A DNA stretch of 64,000 nucleotides, taken from contig CANLXA010000001.1 of NCBI GenBank assembly GCA_947494975.1, positions 806,001-870,000 on the forward strand, given 5' to 3'. The position numbers and the translations under genes were made by a program. Shown piece by piece: positions 48,163-57,423 of this stretch. Within the stretch, counting starts at the first letter, position 1; each line of letters opens with the position of its first letter. This DNA is from an uncultured Roseicyclus sp. Lineage in GTDB: Bacteria > Pseudomonadota > Alphaproteobacteria > Rhodobacterales > Rhodobacteraceae. The notes under the pieces were generated by a model. The model searched no databases. It was not told the origin of the DNA and saw only the letters and a list, made by a program, of their open reading frames with translations.

Positions 48163-49530
48163 ATGGCTCAGAACCCCCCAGACTTGCGGCCCGATCTGGC
48201 CCGCGCGCGCGTGCCCGATGCGGCACGTCCAGGCCAGCCCCGGATCGGCATGGTCTCGCTCGGCTGCCCGAAGGCGCTGGTTGATAGTGAGCGGATCCTG
48301 ACGCGCCTGCGGGCAGAAGGCTATGCCATCAGTCCGGATTTTCAGGGGGCGGAGGCCGTGATCGTGAATACCTGCGGGTTTCTCGATTCCGCCAAGATGG
48401 AAAGCCTTGAGGCCATCGGCGAGGCGCTGGAGGCCAACGGCAAGGTCATCGTCACCGGGTGTCTGGGCGCGGAACCCGAGGCAATCACCGGCACCCATCC
48501 CACCGTGCTCGCCGTCACCGGGCCGCAGCAATACGAACAGGTGCTCGACGCCGTGCACGACGCCGTGCCACCCGCGCCGGACCCGTTCATCGACCTGCTT
48601 CCGCCCGCGGGCGTGAAGCTGACGCCGCGCCATTACGCGTATCTCAAGATCGCCGAAGGCTGCGATCACAAGTGCAAATTCTGCATCATTCCGGACATGC
48701 GCGGGCGCCTCGCCTCCCGCCCGATGGCCGCGAATATGCGAGAGGCCGAGAAGCTGGTGAAGGCAGGCGTGCGCGAGATCCTCGTGATCTCCCAAGACAC
48801 ATCGGCCTACGGCACCGATTGGAAGGGCCGGGACGACAAGTTTCCGATCCTCAACCTATCCCGTGACTTATCCACACTGGATGCATGGATCAGGCTACAC
48901 TACATCTACCCATATCCCCATGTCCGCGATCTGATCCCGATCATGGCCGACCCGGCCAACGGCCTGCTGCCTTATCTGGATATCCCGTTTCAGCACGCCC
49001 ACCCGGACGTCCTGAAACGCATGGCCCGGCCTGCTGCAGCCTCCCGCACGCTCGACGAGATCGCCGCCTGGCGCGCGGACTGCCCCGACATCACCCTGCG
49101 CTCCACATTCATCGTGGGCTACCCCGGTGAAACAGAGGCCGAATTCCAGACGCTTCTGGACTGGATGGACGAGGCGCAACTCGACCGGGTGGGATGTTTC
49201 AAATACGAAAACGTCGATGGCGCGCGATCGAACGCGTTGCCGGATCACGTGGACGAGGACGTGAAGCAGGATCGCTGGAACCGGTTCATGGAGAAGGCGC
49301 AGCAGATTTCCGAGGCCAAGCTGGCCGCCAAGGTGGGCAGCCGGATGGAGGTGATCGTCGACGAAGTCGACGCCGAGGGCGCAACCTGCCGCACCAAGGC
49401 AGACGCGCCGGAAATCGACGGCAACCTGTTCATCGATCAGGGGTTCGAAACGCTCGCCCCCGGCGACATCGTCACGGTCGAAGTCGACGAGGCGAGCGAA
49501 TATGATCTCTGGGGGCGGCTGGTGCCTTAA
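48163..49530 (+). CDS. rimO: Ribosomal protein S12 methylthiotransferase
   Basis: 455 residues. The N-terminal UPF0004 domain carries three cluster cysteines ([29 protein letters not shown]); the radical-SAM cluster motif is CDHKCKFC with [12 protein letters not shown]; a C-terminal TRAM domain follows ([24 protein letters not shown]). It adds a methylthio group to Asp-88 of S12. The last 4 bp overlap the convergent small secreted-protein gene. Confidence 0.97.
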   Translation: MAQNPPDLRPDLARARVPDAARPGQPRIGMVSLGCPKALVDSERILTRLRAEGYAISPDFQGAEAVIVNTCGFLDSAKMESLEAIGEALEANGKVIVTGCLGAEPEAITGTHPTVLAVTGPQQYEQVLDAVHDAVPPAPDPFIDLLPPAGVKLTPRHYAYLKIAEGCDHKCKFCIIPDMRGRLASRPMAANMREAEKLVKAGVREILVISQDTSAYGTDWKGRDDKFPILNLSRDLSTLDAWIRLHYIYPYPHVRDLIPIMADPANGLLPYLDIPFQHAHPDVLKRMARPAAASRTLDEIAAWRADCPDITLRSTFIVGYPGETEAEFQTLLDWMDEAQLDRVGCFKYENVDGARSNALPDHVDEDVKQDRWNRFMEKAQQISEAKLAAKVGSRMEVIVDEVDAEGATCRTKADAPEIDGNLFIDQGFETLAPGDIVTVEVDEASEYDLWGRLVP

Positions 49531-49877
49531 CGCGGCGTGCGCGACAGCAGCTCGAGGCCGGTGCCATCGCCCCATGTGCCGTGCAACTCACCGTCGGGCA
49601 TGACGATATAGAAGGCGGGGCTGTCCGAGCCCCATTCCACGGTCAGAATATCGCCGTTCAACACGCCGATGCCGGAGTAATCGGTGCCGACCGACCAATC
49701 CACGGCGATTGTGCCATTGGCGTTGCCATAGATCGAGACCGTACCGGAATAGGCCGACCCATCGGTGTTGCGGCCATAGGCGTAGTATTCGCCAAAGATG
49801 TGCTGTTGCGCCTGCGCGATCGGGGCGGCGGCGAACAGGGCCGCGGCGGCAAGGGGCAGGATCGAAAGACGTGTCAT
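49527..49877 (-). CDS. Small secreted protein, function unknown
   Basis: 116 residues with a clear signal peptide ([23 protein letters not shown]). The mature part is about 92 residues, rich in Tyr/Gly and predicted beta strands ([40 protein letters not shown]), consistent with a small periplasmic beta-barrel or beta-sandwich. No family recognised. Confidence 0.72.
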   Translation of the reverse strand: MTRLSILPLAAAALFAAAPIAQAQQHIFGEYYAYGRNTDGSAYSGTVSIYGNANGTIAVDWSVGTDYSGIGVLNGDILTVEWGSDSPAFYIVMPDGELHGTWGDGTGLELLSRTPR

Positions 49878-49942
49878 GCGAAAAGGTCTCCGGTATCAGG
49901 GGTCACGGCCGCCACCCTGCCACGTCTACCGTTAGACGTCTT

Positions 49943-50317
49943 CTACCGGTTTTCCTTGCCCCCGCGCCCCGCGTGCTCCTCCAGATAGGCCCGCACGCAG
50001 GCTGTGACATGGCGGAACCGGTCGCCGCCCAGGTGTTTGCCGCCATACCAGCGGGTCACCACGATGATATGGCCCTCAAGACCGGCCCGCTCCAGCATCT
50101 GCAAGATGATATTGCCCGCCCCGCTCTCGCCGTCATCGGCCTTAAGCGGCCCATCGGGCAGCAGCACGGCCCAGGAATTGTGCGTGGCCTTCGCGTATGC
50201 CTTGGTGCGCTTGAGCTGCTTCAGGAAGACATCGGCGGCAGCACGATCCGCCACCGGCCCGCCCGAAACGGCGTAGCGCGACCCCCGGTCGCGGATCACG
50301 TTTTCGATCTGCAACAT
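49943..50317 (-). CDS. IMPACT/YigZ family protein (UPF0029 domain only)
   Basis: 124 residues from the ATG at 50317 (MLQIENVIRDRGSRYAVSGG). THNSWAVLL, DDGESGAGNIILQ and VVTRWYGGKHLGGDRF are the core of the UPF0029/IMPACT N-terminal domain; the C-terminal ferredoxin-like domain of YigZ is missing, so this is a short version. Biological role unclear, possibly translation-related. 7 bp after the M48 peptidase gene. Confidence 0.85.
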   Translation of the reverse strand: MLQIENVIRDRGSRYAVSGGPVADRAAADVFLKQLKRTKAYAKATHNSWAVLLPDGPLKADDGESGAGNIILQMLERAGLEGHIIVVTRWYGGKHLGGDRFRHVTACVRAYLEEHAGRGGKENR

Positions 50318-50324
50318 CGGGCGA

Positions 50325-51020
50325 CTAGCGGCATACCTGCGCGGCGGTCTCCTGCACCACGCGGATCCGTTCGGCATTGGGCGGATGGGTGCCCAGAATG
50401 CGCGCTTGCGGATCAGGCAGTTGGCTGAAGAACCGCGCGCCGATCTCGGCATCGAACCCGGCGCGGCAGCCGATCAGGGTGCCAAGCGCGTCGGCCTCCA
50501 GCTCGGCCGCCTGGCTGAATTGCCGCGCGCCGACGAGAGCGCCGAAATTGGCCGCTTCGATCACCTGCGCCCGGCTGAGCCCGCGTTCGATGGCGGAACT
50601 GCCGAAGATCTGTGCTCCGGCCTGGGCGGCAGCCTGCTGTGCGTCGATGTGTTGCGCGATGTGGTGGGCGGCCTCGTGCCCGATCACGAATGCCAATTCA
50701 TCGGCATTGCGCACCGCCCGGATGAGGCCGACCGTCAGAATGATGATCGGGCGGCCCGTCTCAGGCTCGAAAGTTTGAAACGCGTTGACGCCGGTCCGCG
50801 GATCACGGTCCACGAACATCGCGAAATCACAGTTGAGGTTGCGGCTCTGGGCCCGGCAGACGGCCTCTGCCACCGGCTCGATCCGGTTCGCGACGTCGAT
50901 AGCCAGAGCCACCGAGACCGGCACATCGGGGGGCAAAGCAGGGGCCGGGGCCGCGACCTGTGTTGGCGCCACGCAGGCAGAGACGGTCAGGGCCGCAATC
51001 AGGACAAGAAGGGCGCGCAT
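50325..51020 (-). CDS. M48-family metallopeptidase lipoprotein
   Basis: 231 residues from the ATG at 51020 (MRALLVLIAALTVSAC). A lipobox (TVSAC) predicts lipidation. The zinc motif HEAAHH (HExxH) and the downstream glutamate in AAELEADALG fit the BepA/LoiP-like periplasmic M48 peptidases that do outer-membrane protein quality control. Coupled with the IMPACT-type gene downstream. Confidence 0.9.
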   Translation of the reverse strand: MRALLVLIAALTVSACVAPTQVAAPAPALPPDVPVSVALAIDVANRIEPVAEAVCRAQSRNLNCDFAMFVDRDPRTGVNAFQTFEPETGRPIIILTVGLIRAVRNADELAFVIGHEAAHHIAQHIDAQQAAAQAGAQIFGSSAIERGLSRAQVIEAANFGALVGARQFSQAAELEADALGTLIGCRAGFDAEIGARFFSQLPDPQARILGTHPPNAERIRVVQETAAQVCR

Positions 51021-51133
51021 GGGGCAGATCTCCGGGCGTCGGTGTTTCGCCAACCTACCCGTGTCCCGTCCGGGGTCCAGCCCGATCACGCGGTTGTTTG
51101 GCCATCTCGGCCGCCGGCCCTACATCCCCTCCC

Positions 51134-51520
51134 ATGGACGCGGTTCGCATATTGTACAACGCCCGCTGTCCGATCTGTCGGGCCGAGATCGAGCATTATC
51201 AGGCGCGCGCCCGGGCTTACGACCTGCCGCTGGTTTTCGAGGATCTTCACCAGGTCGATCTGGGCAAGTGGCGTTTGGGCCCCGACGCGGCGAAACGACG
51301 CCTGCATGCGATGACACCGGCCGGGGAGCGGCTCAGCGGGATCGCGGCCTTTGCGGCGATCTGGGATCACATACCGCGCCTGAGGTGGCTGGCCCGCGCC
51401 GTTCGGGCACCGGTGATCGGCCCCCTGGTGCGTCTTGGGTACGACCACGTGGCGGCCCCGATCCTTTACCGTCTGCATCTGCGCCGGGAGAGGCTTGGCA
51501 AATCCCGGGCCGCCCCCTAG
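51134..51520 (+). CDS. DCC-family (DUF393) thiol-disulfide oxidoreductase-like protein
   Basis: 128 residues from the ATG at 51134. MDAVRILYNARCPICRAEIE is the DUF393 opening, with the CPIC redox motif in the position of the family's DxxCPxC (here preceded by NAR instead of D). Later TPAGERLSGIAAFAAIWDHI and WLARAVRAPVIGPL are typical. A soluble predicted oxidoreductase of unknown partner. Followed after 10 bp by a small acidic gene. Confidence 0.85.
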   Translation: MDAVRILYNARCPICRAEIEHYQARARAYDLPLVFEDLHQVDLGKWRLGPDAAKRRLHAMTPAGERLSGIAAFAAIWDHIPRLRWLARAVRAPVIGPLVRLGYDHVAAPILYRLHLRRERLGKSRAAP

Positions 51521-51530
51521 CCTGTCACCC

Positions 51531-51767
51531 ATGTTCACCATCGAGCACGAATTCGACGCCACCATCGTCACCCTTGTGGATGAGGGCGACAATCCCTTGC
51601 AGGAGGACGTCGTCATTTCCGCCTTCGACGAATGCGTGACCATACAGCAGGTGGACCCCCGCACCGATCAGGTGCGCACGCTGACGCTGTCGATGGCGCA
51701 GGTTCGCGATCTGGCCGCGGCGTTGGACCTGCCCGAAGGCGCCTATCAGTTACAGCAAGAACCGTAG
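51531..51767 (+). CDS. Small acidic protein, function unknown
   Basis: 78 residues from the ATG at 51531 (MFTIEHEFDATIVTLVDEGD). It is acidic, has no signal or membrane helix, and looks like a small beta-alpha domain (VVISAFDECVTIQQVD). It follows the DCC gene closely and is convergent with the zinc-finger gene (6-bp gap). No family recognised, though coding character and context support a real gene. Confidence 0.65.
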   Translation: MFTIEHEFDATIVTLVDEGDNPLQEDVVISAFDECVTIQQVDPRTDQVRTLTLSMAQVRDLAAALDLPEGAYQLQQEP

Positions 51768-51773
51768 CGCGCG

Positions 51774-52121
51774 CTACCTGGCGCAACCGACGCAGCGCGT
51801 CGCGCAGGCATCCACGCCCAACCGACCGTGGCCGATGAAGTCGCCACACTCCTCGCAGAACCCGAATTCGCCCTCGTCGATCCGCGCCAAGGCCGCAGCG
51901 ATTGCCCGATGTCGGGCGCCCCGCCGCGCCTCGAGGCCCTTTTGCATCGCCTGGCCCTGGATCGCGTCCATCCGGCTGAGCCGACCGACCGCCTGCTGAT
52001 CCAGCTCGACGATGCCCCGCGATGCGGCGGATTGCGCGGTCTGATCACTCAGATCCACCTGCTCCGCCTCCAGGATCGGGCGGTATGTGGCGGCCAGCTC
52101 TGCATCGCTTGGATCGTCCAT
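51774..52121 (-). CDS. DksA/TraR-type C4 zinc-finger protein
   Basis: 115 residues. The C-terminus has FCEECGDFIGHGRL followed by a second pair RCVGC, giving the C-x2-C-x17-C-x2-C spacing of TraR/DksA zinc fingers. An N-terminal helix pair (about 20-80) fits the DksA coiled coil, but is short. It likely binds RNA polymerase secondary channel or is a stress-related relative; the DksA acidic tip (DxxDxA) is not evident, so function may differ. Confidence 0.85.
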   Translation of the reverse strand: MDDPSDAELAATYRPILEAEQVDLSDQTAQSAASRGIVELDQQAVGRLSRMDAIQGQAMQKGLEARRGARHRAIAAALARIDEGEFGFCEECGDFIGHGRLGVDACATRCVGCAR

Positions 52122-52234
52122 CCGTCAATGAAGGCCCAGACGCGGGACGCCGTCAATCGCCGCGGGCCGAAACGGCCTCCCTTGCCGCGGCCCGCCCGGC
52201 CCGCAATACTCCGCCAAAACGGGGGGTGAGCCAC

Positions 52235-53335
52235 ATGGGCACGGGGTTTTTCTGGGATGAGCGGTGCTTCTGGCACTCGGGCGGTGAATATGTCGGGCTG
52301 TTGAAGGCGGGCGGGCTGATCCAGCCGGGTGGCGGCCTGCCCGAAAACCCCGAAACCAAACGCCGACTGGTGAACCTGATGCGGGTGACGGGGCTATGGG
52401 ATCAACTCGCCACCCAATCCGCCGATCCCGTGACGGAGGAAGACCTGCGCCGCGTGCATCCCGCCGAGTATATCGCCAGCTTTCAGGCGAAATCAGCCGA
52501 GGGCGGCGGCGAATTGGGCCTGCGCACGCCCTTCGGGCCCGATGGGTACGAGATTGCGTGCATCTCCGCCGGGCTTGCCAAGGCCGCGCTGTTCGCCACG
52601 CTCAGGGGCGAAGTGCAGAATGCCTACGCCCTGTCACGCCCACCCGGCCATCATTGCCTGCCGGATTTTCCCAACGGCTTTTGCCTGCTGGCCAACATCG
52701 CCATCGCCATCGAGGCGGCCCAGGCCCAGAACCTGACCGACCGTGTCGCCGTGATCGATTGGGACGTGCACCACGGCAACGGCACGGAGGCGATCTTCTA
52801 CGACCGCGATGATATCCTCACGGTCTCGCTCCATCAGGAGCGAAATTACCCGCTCGACAGTGGTGATTTCGCCGATCGCGGCTCGGATGCGGGGGTCGGT
52901 TTCAACCTCAACATTCCCCTGCCCCCCGGCACCGGCCATATCGGGTATATCGAGGCGTTTGAGCGCCTTGTCCTGCCCGCGCTTCAGGCATTCGAGCCCG
53001 ACGCGATCATCGTGGCCTGCGGCTATGATGCGTCGCTTGTCGATCCGCTTGGCCGCATGATCGCGGGTGCCGAGACGTTTCGGATGATGACCGAACTGAC
53101 GATGCAGGCCGCCGATGATCTCTGCGATGGTCGCCTGACGCTCGTCCACGAGGGCGGCTATTCCGAAGGGCATGTGCCTTTTCTGGGCCATCAGGTGCTG
53201 GAGGCGCTGTCAGGCAGCCGTATCCACACCCCCGATCCGTTTCAGCAGAAATTCGATGGCCAGCAACCGTCGGAGCGATTCAATCGCTACCTCAGCCAGC
53301 TGATCGCGGAGATGGAGGAGGCGCTGGGTTACTGA
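52235..53335 (+). CDS. Histone-deacetylase family hydrolase (class II / acetylpolyamine amidohydrolase)
   Basis: 366 residues from the ATG at 52235 with GGGGGGTGAG upstream. Zinc and catalytic motifs are present: SRPPGHHCLPDF (His pair), DWDVHHGNGTEAIFY (Asp and His ligands), GYDASLVDPLGRM (second Asp) and HEGGYSE. Bacterial members deacetylate acetylpolyamines or other acetylated amines. It ends overlapping the convergent tetR stop by 7 bp. Confidence 0.92.
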   Translation: MGTGFFWDERCFWHSGGEYVGLLKAGGLIQPGGGLPENPETKRRLVNLMRVTGLWDQLATQSADPVTEEDLRRVHPAEYIASFQAKSAEGGGELGLRTPFGPDGYEIACISAGLAKAALFATLRGEVQNAYALSRPPGHHCLPDFPNGFCLLANIAIAIEAAQAQNLTDRVAVIDWDVHHGNGTEAIFYDRDDILTVSLHQERNYPLDSGDFADRGSDAGVGFNLNIPLPPGTGHIGYIEAFERLVLPALQAFEPDAIIVACGYDASLVDPLGRMIAGAETFRMMTELTMQAADDLCDGRLTLVHEGGYSEGHVPFLGHQVLEALSGSRIHTPDPFQQKFDGQQPSERFNRYLSQLIAEMEEALGY

Positions 53336-53907
53336 TCGATCACGGCCATGACGCGCAGCATGGCGGCAAGGTAGTCCTCCTCATTCGCGCCTTCGGCAAT
53401 GGCCAAGGCCGCGCGGTCAAACGCGGCTGACAGGACCACGGCCAACGCCGCGCGTTCCGGCGCGCCGACGTCGGGCAGGGCTGCATTCAATCCGTCCGCC
53501 AGACTGCGCCGCCCGCCGCCCGCGTCGATTTCGTCCATGCGCCGATGACCCAGAACCGCGGGCCCGTCCACCAACAGCAACCGCGCGCGTCCGGGCACGG
53601 ACATGGCGCGGAAGAACGCGGCACTTCCGGTTGCGAGGTCCTGCGCGCCTTGCGTGATCTCCGCCCCCAGCGCCTCAGCCTCGGCCAAGACCAACGCATC
53701 GAACAAAGCCGCCTTGTCTGCAAAGTGGTGATAAAGCGCCCCGCGCGTCACCTCGGCGCGTTTCACGATCTCCGGCGTGCCGGTTTCCGCAAAGCCTTTC
53801 TCGACGAACAAATCCCGCGCGGCCGCGATCAGGCGGGCCTTCATTTCCTCCGACCGGACGGAATTGGGGCGAGGCGATTTCGCCGGTTTCGCGCTTTTCT
53901 CTTGCAT
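53329..53907 (-). CDS. TetR-family repressor
   Basis: 192 residues from the ATG at 53907; a GTG at 53937 would add ten residues. The N-terminal HTH ([35 protein letters not shown]) is standard TetR. It diverges from a VOC-family gene, and both starts are covered by two identical-type dyads, so autoregulation and control of the VOC gene are likely. The ligand is unknown. Confidence 0.9.
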   Translation of the reverse strand: MQEKSAKPAKSPRPNSVRSEEMKARLIAAARDLFVEKGFAETGTPEIVKRAEVTRGALYHHFADKAALFDALVLAEAEALGAEITQGAQDLATGSAAFFRAMSVPGRARLLLVDGPAVLGHRRMDEIDAGGGRRSLADGLNAALPDVGAPERAALAVVLSAAFDRAALAIAEGANEEDYLAAMLRVMAVIDQ

Positions 53908-53921
53908 ACATTCAGCCTGTA
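53907..53921. promoter_or_regulatory. Operator 1 of the tetR-VOC pair
   Basis: TACA-N7-TGTA (extended to CATACA/TGTATG at 53905-53923) overlaps the tetR start codon. It shares arm sequence and spacing with operator 2, whose centre is 32 bp away, about three helical turns. Confidence 0.65.
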
Positions 53922-53938
53922 TGTTTATTGATTCCACT

Positions 53939-53953
53939 TACAGACACATTGTA
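53939..53953. promoter_or_regulatory. Operator 2 of the tetR-VOC pair
   Basis: TACA-GACACAT-TGTA, second copy of the same dyad, 27 bp before the VOC start. Positioned to block the VOC promoter. Confidence 0.65.
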
Positions 53954-53980
53954 TGTTTCCCAACGAAAGGAGCGCAAGCC

Positions 53981-54406
53981 ATGAAACTCACCCAATACTA
54001 CCCCGTCCTCCAAACCTCCGACGTCGCAGGCACGGCCGCCTTCTACATGCGTCACTTCAGCTTTGCTCCAGCATTCGAGATGGATTGGTATGTCCATCTA
54101 CAATCCACTCTCGACCCATCCGTTAACCTCGCCATCCTCGACGCGAACCACGAGACAATCCCCGAGCAGGGGCGTGGCGTGACCACCGGCGTTATCCTGA
54201 ACTTCGAGGTGGAAGACGTGGATGCTGTCCATGACCGCCTGGCCGCGGCAGGCCTTCCAATCGTCAAATCCCTGCGCGACGAAGCCTTTGGCCAGCGCCA
54301 TTTCATCACTGCCGATCCCAACGGCGTGCTGATCGATGTAATCCGACCGATCGCCCCCGACGCGGAGTTTGCCGACGCCTATACCGCCGAGGCCCTGCCC
54401 GCCTGA
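53981..54406 (+). CDS. VOC-superfamily (glyoxalase-like) protein
   Basis: 141 residues from the ATG at 53981 with [27 protein letters not shown] opens a beta-alpha-beta-beta-beta module, later [20 protein letters not shown] and [15 protein letters not shown]. Metal-dependent dioxygenase, isomerase or antibiotic-binding roles occur in this fold; the substrate is unknown. Controlled probably by the divergent TetR repressor. Confidence 0.87.
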   Translation: MKLTQYYPVLQTSDVAGTAAFYMRHFSFAPAFEMDWYVHLQSTLDPSVNLAILDANHETIPEQGRGVTTGVILNFEVEDVDAVHDRLAAAGLPIVKSLRDEAFGQRHFITADPNGVLIDVIRPIAPDAEFADAYTAEALPA

Positions 54407-54450
54407 CCCAAGCTGCCGCACCGCGGCATCCCGCGTTGACTTCCCGACCT

Positions 54451-54477
54451 CCGCGCGCCACCGTGCGCGCGGATTTT
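54451..54477 (+). terminator. Hairpin between VOC gene and scoA
   Basis: A perfect 8-bp stem (CCGCGCGC at 54451-54458 with 54465-54472), loop CACCGT, followed by ATTTTACTT. It likely ends the VOC transcript and separates it from the sco operon. It is 20 bp before the scoA start. Confidence 0.6.
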
Positions 54478-54496
54478 ACTTGCGGGGAAACGACAA

Positions 54497-55192
54497 ATGA
54501 AAAAGGTCTACGGCTCAGCCAAGGAGGCGCTTGATGGCGTCCTGTTCGACGGCATGCTGATCGCGGCGGGCGGCTTTGGCCTGTGCGGTATTCCCGAGCT
54601 TCTGATCGACGGCATCGTCGAGGCGGGCACCAAGGATATTACGGTTGCGTCCAACAATGCGGGCGTCGACGGCTTCGGCCTCGGCAAGCTTCTGGAGACG
54701 CGCCAGATCAAGAAGATGATGTCCTCTTATGTGGGCGAAAACGCCGAATTCATGCGGCAATATCTGGCAGGTGAGCTGGAGCTGGAATTCAACCCGCAGG
54801 GCACGCTGGCCGAACGCATGCGCGCCGGCGGCGCGGGTATTCCCGGCTTCTATACCAAAACCGGTGTCGGCACCGTGATTGCCGAGGGCAAGGAAGTGAA
54901 GACCTGGGGCGATCAGGACTACATCCTTGAGGAAGGCATTTTCGCCGACCTCTCCATCGTCAAGGCGTGGAAGGCCGACGCCACCGGCAACGCGATCTTC
55001 CGCAAGACCGCGCGCAACTTCAATCCGCCGGCGGCCATGTGCGGCAAGGTCTGCATTCTGGAGGTCGAGGAAATCGTGCCCACCGGCTCGCTCGACGGCG
55101 ACCACATCCACCTGCCCGGCATCTACGTGCACCGCCTGATCCAGGGCGAACACGAGAAGCGGATCGAGCAGCGCACCACACGCGCCGCATGA
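54497..55192 (+). CDS. scoA: 3-oxoacid CoA-transferase subunit A
   Basis: 231 residues. IAAGGFGLCGIPELLIDGI and VASNNAGVDGFGLGKLL are the family's CoA-binding blocks, with FNPPAAMCGKVCILEVEEI near the end. SCOT transfers CoA between succinyl-CoA and 3-oxoacids such as acetoacetate. The B subunit is expected next but occurs 2.2 kb downstream at 57424, after three coupled genes. Confidence 0.95.
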   Translation: MKKVYGSAKEALDGVLFDGMLIAAGGFGLCGIPELLIDGIVEAGTKDITVASNNAGVDGFGLGKLLETRQIKKMMSSYVGENAEFMRQYLAGELELEFNPQGTLAERMRAGGAGIPGFYTKTGVGTVIAEGKEVKTWGDQDYILEEGIFADLSIVKAWKADATGNAIFRKTARNFNPPAAMCGKVCILEVEEIVPTGSLDGDHIHLPGIYVHRLIQGEHEKRIEQRTTRAA

Positions 55193-55596
55193 TCGAGCGG
55201 GTGCACGCCACGGCGCAATGCGCGGGTGTGTCCCCGAATATCCCGGTTCGTGATGTGGAGGTAAGCCTGCGCTTCTATCGTGACGTACTTGGTTTTCAGC
55301 CCGAGGTTGGCAATGCCGACTATGGCTATGTTCTGATGCGCCGTGGCCCGCTGCTGATTGCGCTGGGGCAGACCGACGATGCCGATGCGCTGGCGGCGAC
55401 GGCCAACAATATCCAGGCGCAGATCTGGGTCGAGGATCTCGAAGGGTATTGGGCCGAGATCAAGCCACGCTTACATGATCTGCCGGAAGGCCGGTCGCGC
55501 GCGCCCTTCGATCAGCCCTATGGCACCCGCGAATTTCACATCAAGGATCCTGATGGCTTCTTGATGCTGTTCACCCAGATCGACCGCTCGGAATGA
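55189..55596 (+). CDS. VOC-superfamily protein inside the sco operon
   Basis: 135 residues from the ATG at 55189, which overlaps the scoA stop as ATGA. SPNIPVRDVEVSLRFYRDVL and REFHIKDPDGFLMLFTQID are the two conserved VOC blocks (glyoxalase/bleomycin-resistance type). The substrate is unknown. Its stop overlaps the next gene by 4 bp. Confidence 0.87.
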   Translation: MIERVHATAQCAGVSPNIPVRDVEVSLRFYRDVLGFQPEVGNADYGYVLMRRGPLLIALGQTDDADALAATANNIQAQIWVEDLEGYWAEIKPRLHDLPEGRSRAPFDQPYGTREFHIKDPDGFLMLFTQIDRSE

Positions 55597-56645
55597 CCCG
55601 CTCCCCCTATTCCAGCCTCCCCCAACGCGCCTTCTGGCGCGGCGGGGTGGCGGGGGCCTCCCCGTTCCCGCCGGATATCTATAAGCCGAAGTTTCCCGTC
55701 ACCCGCGATACACGCGTCTTCACCGCAGGCTCGTGTTTCGCGCAACATGTGGGGGCCGCGATGAAAGCGGCGAGCATCAAGGTGATCGACATGGAACCCG
55801 CCGCACCTGGCCTGCCGCCTGAGACGGCGAAGCGCTTTGGCTACGGCATTTATTCCGCCCGGTTCGGTAATATCTATACGGTCAAGCAATTCGGCCAGCT
55901 GGTCGAGGAAATCCACGGCGCGAAGCCCGCCCTGCCGGTCTGGGAACGGAATGGACGCTTCTGGGATGCGCAGCGGCCGGGTGTGGAGCCCGAAGGCCTC
56001 GCCTCCCCCGAGCTTGTCACAGAGATGCGCGAACAGCATCTGAGCGCCGTGGCCGGTGCGTTACGACAGGCCGATGTGATCGTCTTCACCCTGGGCCTGA
56101 CAGAGGCATGGGAGTATAAAACCTCCGGCACGGTCTATCCCACGGCGCCGGGTACGATTGCTGGCGACTACGACCCCGAGGCCTTCCGCTTCATCAATTA
56201 CGGCATCATCGACATCATCGAGGATTTCACCGCGCTGCAAGACGCGCTGGCACCGCTGAACCCCCACGCCAAGTGGCTTTTGACTGTCTCGCCCGTGCCG
56301 CTGGCAGCAACGGCAAGCGGTCAGCATGTTCTGCCCGCCACCATCCGCTCCAAATCCGTCCTGCGCGCGGCGTGCGATATGTTGGCAGAGGGGTCGGACG
56401 ATATCGACTACTTCCCGTCCTACGAATTGGTCACGTCTCCGGCGCATGGGCAGAGCCCGTTTGCCGAAGACCTCCGCTCCGTCCGGCCCGAGATCGTCGG
56501 GCGCATCATGCAGACGTTTCTGTCCGCCCATGGGCTTGCGGATGCGGCCGGGGAAGACGCACAGACTGACGCAGCAGATCCGCAGAATGACGCGGTTTGC
56601 GAGGACATCTTGCTTGATGCGTTCCGTCCGGAGAGCCGGGAATGA
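55593..56645 (+). CDS. GSCFA-domain protein
   Basis: 350 residues. VFTAGSCFAQHVGAAMKAA carries the defining GSCFA motif near residue 47; FGYGIYSARFGNIYT, VFTLGLTEAWEY, VSPVPLAATA and SYELVTSP continue the family pattern. GSCFA proteins are, as I recall, grouped with SGNH hydrolases, with the motif Ser as likely nucleophile. The role is unknown; related proteins occur in polysaccharide-related contexts. Overlaps both neighbours by 4 bp (ATGA). Confidence 0.87.
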   Translation: MTRSPYSSLPQRAFWRGGVAGASPFPPDIYKPKFPVTRDTRVFTAGSCFAQHVGAAMKAASIKVIDMEPAAPGLPPETAKRFGYGIYSARFGNIYTVKQFGQLVEEIHGAKPALPVWERNGRFWDAQRPGVEPEGLASPELVTEMREQHLSAVAGALRQADVIVFTLGLTEAWEYKTSGTVYPTAPGTIAGDYDPEAFRFINYGIIDIIEDFTALQDALAPLNPHAKWLLTVSPVPLAATASGQHVLPATIRSKSVLRAACDMLAEGSDDIDYFPSYELVTSPAHGQSPFAEDLRSVRPEIVGRIMQTFLSAHGLADAAGEDAQTDAADPQNDAVCEDILLDAFRPESRE

Positions 56646-57412
56646 AGGTCGCCATTGTCGGCACGTCCAATATAGGCGCGCTGAAATACGCCGCTCCCCG
56701 GATCGCCGCACTGTTCCCGGATATCGAGGTGACGTTCTTCGGCCTGCCGGGCGGCAAGTTCGACATGACCCGCATCAAGGGCACACTTTTCGGCCCCGAC
56801 CGTTCGGATCATAAGATGTCCCGCCTGTCGCGCCGCGTGAACGGCACGCCGCAGATCGACCTGGCGCCCTTCGACCATATCCTTGCGATCGGCGACATGC
56901 TTGGCCTGCCCGCCTGCCTTCATACGGCACTCCACTATGACATCGCCGATTGGCCGGCCCGTTCCGGCAAGCCGCTGATGTCCGAACCGGCTTTCCTGTC
57001 CGCGATGGAAGAAGCAATTGCGCTGCGCGCCGATCATCTACGCGCCCAATTCGGGGGCCTGCCCCTCCACGCAGCACTCGCCCCATATCCGACCACGGCG
57101 GTCGTGCCGGACAGCCCGCTCCACCATCAACCCTACGCCGCGATGGCCACCCACCCCGATGCCGCGCGGATCGAGCACCTGTTCCACCAACGCCTCATCG
57201 CCGCCTTGCAGGCCCGCGACATCACCTTTGTTGCGCAACCCCCCGAGACGATCGCCCAACCCTTCTTGACGAAGGAACCCTATGGCATCGGATCGCAGGA
57301 CTTCCGCACCGAGCGTGTCATACTCAACGACCATCGCCATATGAACGCCGATTTCGGCGCTTCGCTTTTCCAAGCCTTTGCGCTAGCAATCGGCGCAACA
57401 CGGCAGACCTAA
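56642..57412 (+). CDS. Unrecognised protein, possibly SGNH-like, paired with the GSCFA gene
   Basis: 256 residues, no family I can name. The N-terminus [15 protein letters not shown] resembles an SGNH block I (Ser after G-T), and the C-terminal [13 protein letters not shown] resembles a block with catalytic Asp/His as in glycan-modifying SGNH enzymes. A middle region [12 protein letters not shown] fits no clear motif. No signal peptide. It is coupled to the GSCFA gene by a 4-bp overlap, and is followed by scoB after 11 bp. Confidence 0.7.
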   Translation: MKVAIVGTSNIGALKYAAPRIAALFPDIEVTFFGLPGGKFDMTRIKGTLFGPDRSDHKMSRLSRRVNGTPQIDLAPFDHILAIGDMLGLPACLHTALHYDIADWPARSGKPLMSEPAFLSAMEEAIALRADHLRAQFGGLPLHAALAPYPTTAVVPDSPLHHQPYAAMATHPDAARIEHLFHQRLIAALQARDITFVAQPPETIAQPFLTKEPYGIGSQDFRTERVILNDHRHMNADFGASLFQAFALAIGATRQT

Positions 57413-57423
57413 GGAGACAGCCC

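Noticed and set aside
48867-48875. DnaA box TTATCCACA inside rimO
   Set aside because: Single site in coding sequence with no cluster; expected by chance.
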